Below, piece by piece: positions 58,158 to 64,000 of a stretch of 64,000 nucleotides of DNA (the stretch's first letter is position 1; each line of letters begins with the position of its first letter). The translations under genes and the position numbers were made by a program. A model generated the notes under the pieces. It saw only the letters and a list, made by a program, of their open reading frames with translations. It ran no database searches and was not told the origin of the DNA. Source of the DNA: Dehalococcoidia bacterium (lineage in GTDB: Bacteria > Chloroflexota > Dehalococcoidia > SpSt-223); contig BPIC01000002.1 of assembly GCA_026003895.1 (NCBI GenBank), positions 558,001-622,000 of the forward strand, in the 5' to 3' direction.

Positions 58158-59403
58158 GTGGTGCTCCGGCTGCTGCGGCTGCTGATTGCGTTTGGCGCGG
58201 CAGCGGCGCTCGTCGCCCCTGTTGGCGCACAAGGTGGAGGCGTCGTCACTGGTCGCGTGGTCAACGGGTCGGCAGACGGTGCTGCGGTTCCGGGTGTGGC
58301 GATCACACTGCTCCCCGTCACGAACGCTGGACCGGGCCAGCGGCTCAACGCCACCAGTGCGTCCGATGGCACGTTTCGGTTCGATGGCCTTCCGACCGGA
58401 AGTGGACAATTTTTCGTCGTTTGGGCCGAATTCGAAGGCGCTCGCTACCAGCAGGGTCCGCTTCAGTTTCCCGCGGGCGGCTCCGAACTGACAGTCGACC
58501 TCGCCGTCTATTCGCCGATCGAAACGGACCCCGGCATCCGATTGACCCGGCAAGTTGTCATCATTGTTCCGGCTCCTCAGCAGCGCCAACTTACCGTGCT
58601 GACCCTCGCTGATGTCGTCAATCCATCGAACCAGGCCTACATCGGCCGCCCGGTCGGACAACAGCGCCAGACGCTCCGGTTCGGCTTGCCCGCCGGATCA
58701 CGCAGCCTTCAGGTGCTCGAAGGCATGCAGGTGAACGCGGTGACTCAGACGATGGACGGCTTTGCCGACACCCTGCCGATCAAGCCGGGGCAGAGCACCG
58801 TGGTCTTTCAATACCTCGTCGATTACCTTGACAACGGGCTGCTGTTCACCCTCCCGACGTATTACCCCCACGCAGGAACTCAGCATCCTGCTCGCTGAGG
58901 GTGACTGGACGCTCGTTGCCGACGGCGTTCAGCCCGGAGGGACGGTTGAGCAAGGTGGACGACGCTTCCGAACGTACACTGCCTCAAATCTCGCGCCCGG
59001 GCAGGACCTTCGTGCCGTCATTCAGGGCCAGGGCCTGACCAGCCAAGCGCTGGGCAATCAAGGACTCTTCACCGCTGCCGTGGGCGGTGGCATTCTGCTC
59101 GTTACCGTGGCCGCCGTCGCGGTGCCACTCCTCCGTCGGCGTGGCAAGCCTTTGGCGGCCGCCGTGCCGGACGCCAACCGTGCCGTTTCTCCCCCACCTG
59201 CGGCGCGAACCGGGCCGATCGCGGCGGGGTCGGCTGACGTACCCGAGCCCCAGGCAGATGAACGCGAGGCATTGGTGTCCGCCATCGCCGACCTCGACGA
59301 TCGCTACGAGGCGGGCGAAATCGGCGAGGAGGAGTGGCGCCGGCTGCGCCAAGCAAAAAAGGCGGCGCTTGTCGCGCTCATCCGCGAAATTCGAGGGATT
59401 TAG
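58158..59403 (+). pseudogene. Carboxypeptidase-regulatory-like domain membrane protein in the ccm cluster (one frameshift)
   Basis: From GTG 58158 (or 58161) the protein has a signal peptide (VLRLLRLLIAFGAAAALVA), a carboxypeptidase regulatory-like/SpaA-type beta-sandwich (VVTGRVVNGSADGAAVPGVA; DGTFRFDGLPTGS) and a long beta-rich region. The frame stops at 58898, but the sequence goes on in another frame from TQELSILLAEGDWTLVADGV to a membrane helix and a short C-terminal helix (DDRYEAGEIGEEEWRRLRQA) ending at 59403. Removing one C from the CCCCC run at 58865-58869 joins both. It sits between the CcmI-like and ccmA genes; role unknown. Confidence 0.7.
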
Positions 59404-59407
59404 GCTC

Positions 59408-60169
59408 GTGGCGATCGGGCAGGTTGCGCGCGGCGATGCCGAGGCGGCGGTCCGGCCGCCGGCGATAGAGGTACGCGGCCTCCGCAAGGAGATTGGCGGG
59501 CGGCCCATTCTTCGCGGGCTTGACCTGCTCGTCCAGATGGGCGAGACGGTGGTCATTTTTGGCCCGAACGGCGCGGGGAAGACTACTCTGCTGCGTATCC
59601 TTGCTACCCTCGCACGACCGAGTGGCGGGCTGGTGCGTGTGGCCGGCGCGAATCTGGCCGAAGTCGGTCCAGCCATTCGCCGCTGGATCGGCATTCTTGC
59701 CCACCAGACCTATCTCTACGACGACCTGACCGCCGAGGAGAACTTGCGATTTTATGGTCGCATGTTCGATGTGCCAGACCTCGATTCGCGGATCGAGACC
59801 GTTCTTGAGCAAGTCGGCCTTCGGGATCGCCGCCACGACCGCGTTCGCATTTTCTCGCGGGGGATGCAACAGCGATTGGCGCTGGCTCGGGCTATCCTCC
59901 ATCGGCCGCGCCTGCTGCTCCTTGACGAGCCGGAGAGCGGGCTCGATCCTGCCGCTGCCGCCGGATTGCGCTCCACTCTCGCTGCGGTGGAGCAGCCCGA
60001 TCGGGCGGTCCTGCTGACCTCCCATTCGCTCGATCTTGGCTTAGAACTCGCGACCCGAGTCGTCCTGTTGGTTGCCGGCCAAATCGTGCTCGACACTCCG
60101 CGCGAGGCGATCGATCGGGCAACGCTCGAGCGCATCTATGCTGGGGCGGTGGCGGGAGGGCGGCGATGA
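59408..60169 (+). CDS. ccmA: Haem exporter ATP-binding protein CcmA
   Basis: 253 aa from GTG 59408. ABC ATPase motifs: Walker A GPNGAGKTT, signature FSRGMQQRLALARA, Walker B LLLLDEPESGLD, and the switch His in LLTSHS. Short length and context with ccmB and ccmC identify it as the ATPase of the CcmABCD complex, which releases haem-loaded CcmE from CcmC. It overlaps ccmB by four bases. Confidence 0.94.
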   Translation: MAIGQVARGDAEAAVRPPAIEVRGLRKEIGGRPILRGLDLLVQMGETVVIFGPNGAGKTTLLRILATLARPSGGLVRVAGANLAEVGPAIRRWIGILAHQTYLYDDLTAEENLRFYGRMFDVPDLDSRIETVLEQVGLRDRRHDRVRIFSRGMQQRLALARAILHRPRLLLLDEPESGLDPAAAAGLRSTLAAVEQPDRAVLLTSHSLDLGLELATRVVLLVAGQIVLDTPREAIDRATLERIYAGAVAGGRR

Positions 60170-60831
60170 TCGCAAAAGCCGCGCTCATCCTGGAAAAGGA
60201 CCTTCGCACCGAGCTTCGCGCCAAGGACATCTTGACGGCGATGGCCTACTTCTCGCTGCTCGTGCTCATCATCTTCAATTTCGCGATTGATTTGCGCGAG
60301 GTGAGTGTAGACGCGGTGGCGCCGGGCATCCTTTGGGTCAGCTTCGCGTTCGCCGGGGTTCTCGGGCTGAACCGCACCTTCGTGCGGGAGCAGGAACGGA
60401 ACGCCATCGAGGGATTGATGCTTTGTCCGGTGGATCGCAGCGCAATCTACCTCGGGAAATTCATTGGCAACGTGCTCTTTATGCTTATCGTCGAGGCGCT
60501 GACCGTTCCGCTCTTTATCCTGCTCTTCAATCTCTCGGCCGTCGGCTTCGGCTTGGTGCCGGCGCTCATGCTCGGCACGATTGGCTTTGCTTCGATTGGA
60601 ACGCTCTTTGCTGCGCTGGCGGTGAACACCCGCACGCGCGAGGTCATGCTGCCGGTCTTGCTGTTTCCAGTGCTCGTCCCCATCGTCATTGCGGCGGTGA
60701 AGGCGACGGGCTTCGCTATTGGGACGATTTCGCCAGATCTCGCGATTCCTTGGCTCAATCTGATGATTGTGTTCGATCTCGTCTTCGTCGTCGTATCGTA
60801 TCTGATCTTTGGGTACGTCCTCGAGGAATAG
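60166..60831 (+). CDS. ccmB: Haem exporter membrane protein CcmB
   Basis: 221 aa with six hydrophobic segments and the conserved start AALILEKDLRTELRAKD followed by GILWVSFAFAGVLGLNRTF and ERNAIEGLML. It is the membrane partner of CcmA in haem delivery to CcmE. The order ccmA-ccmB-ccmC and the ATGA overlap with ccmA support this. Confidence 0.94.
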   Translation: MIAKAALILEKDLRTELRAKDILTAMAYFSLLVLIIFNFAIDLREVSVDAVAPGILWVSFAFAGVLGLNRTFVREQERNAIEGLMLCPVDRSAIYLGKFIGNVLFMLIVEALTVPLFILLFNLSAVGFGLVPALMLGTIGFASIGTLFAALAVNTRTREVMLPVLLFPVLVPIVIAAVKATGFAIGTISPDLAIPWLNLMIVFDLVFVVVSYLIFGYVLEE

Positions 60832-60844
60832 CCCGGAGGGTGTC

Positions 60845-61573
60845 ATGGCACAGCTAGTGGTTCCCCGCGAACGCGCTCGCCGCTTCGCCCCGTGGTCGGT
60901 GGTTGGCTGGCTGACCATCTTGCTGATGGGATTGACGATGTTCGGCGCATTCATTTATGCGCCGACCGATCGCTTCCAAGGCATCGCGCAACGCATTTTT
61001 TACATACACGTTCCGTCGGCGTGGCTGGCCTACCTAGCCGTCTTTGTCGTCTTCATCGCCAGCATTCTTTACCTTGTCCGGCGCAGCGGCTTCTGGGACC
61101 GCGTCGCGCTTTCCTCGGCTGAGCTGGGGGTCGTCTTTACCACACTCGCCTTGGTGACCGGCTCGCTTTGGGGCCGCCAAGTCTGGGGAGCGTGGTGGGT
61201 GTGGGATGCCCGCTTGACGACGACCCTTGTCCTTTGGTTGATCTACGTCGGCTACCTGATGCTGCGCTCGACGATGGGTGACAGTCCGCGAACGGCTCGC
61301 TTCGCCGCTATTGTCGGTATCATCGGCTTCATCGACGTTCCCATCATCCATCAGTCGGTGAATTGGTGGCGCACTCAGCATCCGACTCCGATTGTGGTGA
61401 CGCCCGGTGAGAATCCGGCCCTTCCTCCCTCGATGCTGTTGGTCCTCATCGTTGCTGTGATCGCGTTTTCGGCGCTCTATTTCTGGCTGTTGAACGCGCG
61501 CTACCGCCTAGAGACGCAGCGAGAACGCATCGCCGAGCTGCGCCGGGAACTGCAAGGAGCCGCCGATGTTTGA
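60845..61573 (+). CDS. ccmC: Haem-handling protein CcmC
   Basis: 242 aa from ATG 60845. Six membrane helices, with the WWD domain in WGAWWVWDARLTTTLVLWL and the two flanking haem ligands His in YIHVPSAWLAY and HQSVNWWRTQH. It binds haem at the outer face and loads CcmE. It overlaps ccmD by eight bases. Confidence 0.95.
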   Translation: MAQLVVPRERARRFAPWSVVGWLTILLMGLTMFGAFIYAPTDRFQGIAQRIFYIHVPSAWLAYLAVFVVFIASILYLVRRSGFWDRVALSSAELGVVFTTLALVTGSLWGRQVWGAWWVWDARLTTTLVLWLIYVGYLMLRSTMGDSPRTARFAAIVGIIGFIDVPIIHQSVNWWRTQHPTPIVVTPGENPALPPSMLLVLIVAVIAFSALYFWLLNARYRLETQRERIAELRRELQGAADV

Positions 61574-61721
61574 CAATCCGGGCTTTTGGCTACTGTTTGC
61601 CGCCTACACGATTCTCTGGCTGGTGATCGGCGGCTACGTGTTCACGCTGAACCGCCGCCAACGTGACCTCGAGCGCGAGGTCGAATCGCTCAGTCAACAG
61701 CTCCGCCGATCGACTGAATGA
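61566..61721 (+). CDS. ccmD: Small membrane protein CcmD
   Basis: 51 aa starting at ATG 61566, overlapping the ccmC end. One membrane helix (WLLFAAYTILWLVIGGYVF) preceded by FDNPGF, then a charged tail (NRRQRDLEREVESLSQQLRR), the normal layout of CcmD, which links CcmABC with CcmE. Identification rests on size, topology and position. Confidence 0.82.
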   Translation: MFDNPGFWLLFAAYTILWLVIGGYVFTLNRRQRDLEREVESLSQQLRRSTE

Positions 61722-61746
61722 GCGAAGCGCCCGGGAAATCCGGTTC

Positions 61747-62553
61747 GTGACGATCGCAATCGATCCGATCCTCATCGCAGTTGGTCCGCTCCAAGTGCGC
61801 TGGTCGGCGGTGTTTACGGCATTGGCGCTCGTGGCCGGGTGGTTGGTGGCGCGTCGCTGGGGGGCGGCGGCCGGGCTGCGGTTCGTGTCGACCGCGCTTC
61901 CGGCTGCGCTCGTGATCGCGGCTGGTATCGTCGTTGGACGGGCGGCGGTGCTGGTCGAGCGGCCGGACCTCCTCCGGCGAGGCGTCGCATTCGCCGCTGT
62001 CCTCGCCCAAGGCGGGATCTCCCTGCCCGCGGCTGCACTCGGCGGCGCCGCGGCCCTCATGGTTTGGGCCTGGCTTGACAAGCATTCACCGGCGCGGGCG
62101 CTCGGCGCTGCCGCCGGCGGGCTCCTGGTTGGGGAAGCGATTGCTTCCGTTGGCTTACTGCTCAGTGGGGACTATGCCGGTCCGATCACCGACCTCCCTT
62201 GGGCAGTCAGCTACACCCGGCCAGACGCCGGAGTACCTGCCACGCTGGTCGGCCGAAACGTCCATCCCCTCGCGCTCTATGCGCTCCTCTGGTCGGGGGC
62301 TGCCGTTGGCTGGCTCTGGATCGTCTGGCCGGAACGCACGATCGGCGAGCGCTGGAGCCTTGCGGCGCTTGCCTACGGGCTTGGTCATCTTGGGATTGGC
62401 TATGCTCGGCTCGACCCAGTGTGGTTGCTCGGGCTCCGCGGTGACCAGTTCTTCGGACTCGTCTGGATCGTCATCGGCGTCGTTGGGCTTATCGCCGGCG
62501 GGAAGCGGGTTATTCGCGTGGTCGCGTCGACGACTGGAGAACCGGTGCGCTGA
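61747..62553 (+). CDS. Prolipoprotein diacylglyceryl transferase (Lgt)-like membrane protein, active site not conserved
   Basis: 268 aa from GTG 61747. It begins like Lgt (IDPILIAVGPLQVRWSAVFTALAL) and keeps the segment PWAVSYT-RPDAG and VHPLALYALLW at the proper place. The catalytic HGG region reads AAVLAQGGISLP and the GRIGNF motif is VGEAIASVGLLL, so the essential His, Arg and Asn appear lost. It is thus likely a paralogue with another function, perhaps in haem or lipoprotein handling, given its place after ccmD. Confidence 0.72.
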   Translation: MTIAIDPILIAVGPLQVRWSAVFTALALVAGWLVARRWGAAAGLRFVSTALPAALVIAAGIVVGRAAVLVERPDLLRRGVAFAAVLAQGGISLPAAALGGAAALMVWAWLDKHSPARALGAAAGGLLVGEAIASVGLLLSGDYAGPITDLPWAVSYTRPDAGVPATLVGRNVHPLALYALLWSGAAVGWLWIVWPERTIGERWSLAALAYGLGHLGIGYARLDPVWLLGLRGDQFFGLVWIVIGVVGLIAGGKRVIRVVASTTGEPVR

Positions 62554-62561
62554 CGCTGTGA

Positions 62562-62567
62562 TACGAT
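62562..62567 (+). promoter_or_regulatory. Candidate extended -10 element for a leaderless transcript
   Basis: TGA-TACGAT ends seven bases before the ATG at 62574, so transcription would begin at the start codon. There is no Shine-Dalgarno and no clear -35 box. Confidence 0.4.
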
Positions 62568-62573
62568 TTCGCC

Positions 62574-63164
62574 ATGACATCACGCTCCCGGCTCGAAGCA
62601 CATCTTCCGACGCTTGAGCGGGGGATCAATCGTCTTGCGGACGTCGTCGTCCGCTTTCTCACTCACCACTGGCTCTTCGCGGTGAACGGAGCACTGGCGC
62701 TCTATCTGTCCTTGGCCGCGGCCGCTCCCGTCTTGATGGCCTTCGGATGGGAACTGCCGAGCAACGCGATCTACCTCCTCTTTCGGCCGATTTGCCACCA
62801 GCTTCCGTCGCGTTCCCATTTCATCGCCGGGCACCAAATGGCGTGCTGCCAGCGCTGCACGGCCATTTATGGCTCGCTGCTGCTTGGTGGGTTGCTGTTT
62901 GTCTTACTTCGCGGCTGGCTTCGTCCCCTCCCGTGGAAGGCGTATCTTGTGCTGGTCGCACCGATGGCGGTCGACGGCCTGACGCAGCTGGTCGGCCTTC
63001 GGGCCAGCAGTTGGGAACTCCGAACGCTCACCGGTGGCCTTTTTGGACTGGCGACGGTTTGGCTGGTTTATCCGTTCTTTCATCGGACGATGGTCGAGAT
63101 CCGGTCACTGTTGGACCAGACGGGTGGGTTCGGGCGCCAACCGGCGCCGGTCAGGGATGGCTGA
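62574..63164 (+). CDS. DUF2085 membrane protein
   Basis: 196 aa with about four membrane helices. The family hallmark is present: FRPICHQLPSRSHFIAGHQMACCQRCTAIYGSLLLG read as CHQ-x-P-x-RS plus a CCxRC cluster, which suggests metal or haem-related chemistry, though no function is established. It follows the Lgt-like gene and overlaps the thioredoxin gene by one base (TGATG), so it belongs to the cytochrome maturation cluster. Confidence 0.87.
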   Translation: MTSRSRLEAHLPTLERGINRLADVVVRFLTHHWLFAVNGALALYLSLAAAAPVLMAFGWELPSNAIYLLFRPICHQLPSRSHFIAGHQMACCQRCTAIYGSLLLGGLLFVLLRGWLRPLPWKAYLVLVAPMAVDGLTQLVGLRASSWELRTLTGGLFGLATVWLVYPFFHRTMVEIRSLLDQTGGFGRQPAPVRDG

Positions 63165-63727
63165 TGCAACGTCTCGCCGCCGTCGCTTTCGTCGGATTCT
63201 TTTCTTGCCTTCTCGCCGGAATGCTCGGATTTCTTGTTCTGCGGATTTCGACGAGCGGGGAAGATGCCACGTCAGCCGTGGTCGAGACGAGCGAGGCTGC
63301 ACGGGTCAACGATCCTGCCCCAAACTTTACGGCACGTACCCTCGCCGGTGAGACAGTGAGCTTGGCGGACTACCGCGGCAAGCTGGTCGTTGTCAATTTC
63401 TGGGCGAGCTGGTGCGGACCGTGTCGAAGCGAGATGCCGGCAATCGAAGCGGCGAGCGTGCGCTATCGAGACTCTGGCGTGGTCTTCCTCGGCCTGAATG
63501 TTCAGGAGACCCTCGCAACCGCAACCGCTTTTGCCGAAGAGTTCCGGCTGACATTCCCGATCCTGCTCGATCCCAACGGCGCGATCAGCGCAGTTTACCG
63601 GGTGCGGAGCCTGCCGACGACGTTTTTCGTGGACGGCAACGGGATTCTCCGCGAACAGTTCACCGGCGAGATGAACGCCTCAGTGATTGACCGTCGGGTT
63701 CGACTGTACGCAGAAGCGGCGCCCTGA
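63164..63727 (+). CDS. TlpA/ResA-type membrane-anchored thioredoxin
   Basis: 187 aa from ATG 63164. An N-terminal membrane anchor (LAAVAFVGFFSCLLAGMLGF) precedes a thioredoxin-like domain with VVNFWASWCGPCRSEMPAIE (CGPC active site) and the cis-Pro in SLPTTFFVDGNG. Proteins of this type reduce the CxxCH cysteines of apocytochrome c outside the membrane (ResA/CcmG). Placement at the end of the ccm cluster agrees. Confidence 0.92.
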   Translation: MQRLAAVAFVGFFSCLLAGMLGFLVLRISTSGEDATSAVVETSEAARVNDPAPNFTARTLAGETVSLADYRGKLVVVNFWASWCGPCRSEMPAIEAASVRYRDSGVVFLGLNVQETLATATAFAEEFRLTFPILLDPNGAISAVYRVRSLPTTFFVDGNGILREQFTGEMNASVIDRRVRLYAEAAP

Positions 63728-63756
63728 AGCAAACACCTCGTGTTGAGGCATCCCTC

Positions 63757-64000
63757 ATGAGCATCTTCACCGAACGTGAGCGGCAGTACATCGCTGGCCA
63801 GCCCCTCGCGCGGCTTGCCACCGTCTCGCGCGAGGGCCAGCCGGACGTTGCTGTGCTCGCCTTTGAGTTTGATGGCAATCGGTTCGCCTTTCGGCACGCG
63901 CCGGGCCGGCGGACGCTTCGGCATCGCAATATCCGCCAAGGCAACACCCGCGTCGCTGTCATCGTCGACGACTTGCCTCCCGGTGCTCGGCCAGGCGAAG
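63757..64000 (+). CDS. PPOX-class (pyridoxamine 5'-phosphate oxidase fold) protein, N-terminal part
   Basis: 81 codons are visible before the window ends. The split-barrel start reads FTERERQYIAGQPLARLATVSREGQPDVAVLAFEF, then RRTLRHRNIRQGNTRVAVIVDD, as in PPOX-class F420-dependent oxidoreductases and their relatives. Cofactor (F420 or FMN) and substrate cannot be told from this part. It starts 29 bases after the thioredoxin gene. Confidence 0.82.
   Translation, partial: MSIFTERERQYIAGQPLARLATVSREGQPDVAVLAFEFDGNRFAFRHAPGRRTLRHRNIRQGNTRVAVIVDDLPPGARPGE

Overview
The window is GC-rich bacterial chromosome with short intergenic gaps and many start/stop overlaps of the GTGA/ATGA type. It carries a complete 16S-Ile-Ala-23S-5S rRNA operon. 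The gene mix suggests an aerobic member of the Chloroflexota: a ccm cytochrome c maturation cluster with zinc-ribbon proteins, probable F420-linked LLM and PPOX enzymes, a coproporphyrin-type haem branch, a T-box riboswitch and actinobacterial-style inositol lipid genes. This assignment is inference from gene content; the 16S sequence was not compared with any database. I see no phage, insertion sequence, CRISPR array or plasmid signature.

Layout. 1-7 kb: an MMPL exporter fragment, two five-bladed beta-propeller genes around a VOC gene, small unknowns, a 2-hydroxyacid dehydrogenase, a MarR regulator and an aldo/keto reductase. 7.1-11.8 kb: a tightly packed operon (ino1, HxxxxD acyltransferase, PHP phosphoesterase, PimA-like mannosyltransferase, CDP-alcohol phosphotransferase) that reads as a phosphatidylinositol and PI-mannoside pathway. 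11.8-16.9 kb: an Asp/Glu racemase-like protein, an HxlR regulator divergent from a CatE-like dioxygenase, a heavily frameshifted methylsuccinyl-CoA dehydrogenase and a rhodanese. 17-26 kb: prfB with its programmed frameshift, a secreted metallopeptidase, a SufT-like factor, a fused guanylyltransferase/pseudo-mutase and a CCA-adding enzyme. 26.2-31.4 kb: the rRNA operon on the minus strand, with both processing stems and a near-consensus promoter. 31.6-37.6 kb: an SPFH/zinc-ribbon protein, a degenerate M24 protein, a LysM-M23 endopeptidase and an esterase. 37.6-45.2 kb: recQ, MOSC, ferrochelatase facing coproheme decarboxylase, and two LLM oxidoreductases. 45.3-53.8 kb: a lipoprotein glycosidase, argS, a diguanylate cyclase, an amidase, an FAD oxidase, and thrS behind a T-box next to tRNA-Val. 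54.3-64 kb: a selenocysteine peroxiredoxin, then ccmE, ccmF, ccmI-like, a carboxypeptidase-regulatory-like protein, ccmA, ccmB, ccmC, ccmD, an Lgt-like protein, a DUF2085 protein, a TlpA thioredoxin and the start of a PPOX gene.

Main points. (1) The peroxiredoxin at 54358-54861 has an in-frame TGA exactly at the peroxidatic cysteine, followed by a strong SECIS-like hairpin; the protein has no cysteine at all, so this is very probably a selenoprotein. (2) The inositol lipid operon contains a PHP phosphoesterase, a good candidate for the phosphatase that converts phosphatidylinositol phosphate to phosphatidylinositol. (3) Five loci have broken or fused frames, most explained by one extra base in a run of C or G; this looks like a consensus-quality problem and should be checked before any of these genes is called a pseudogene or a true fusion.
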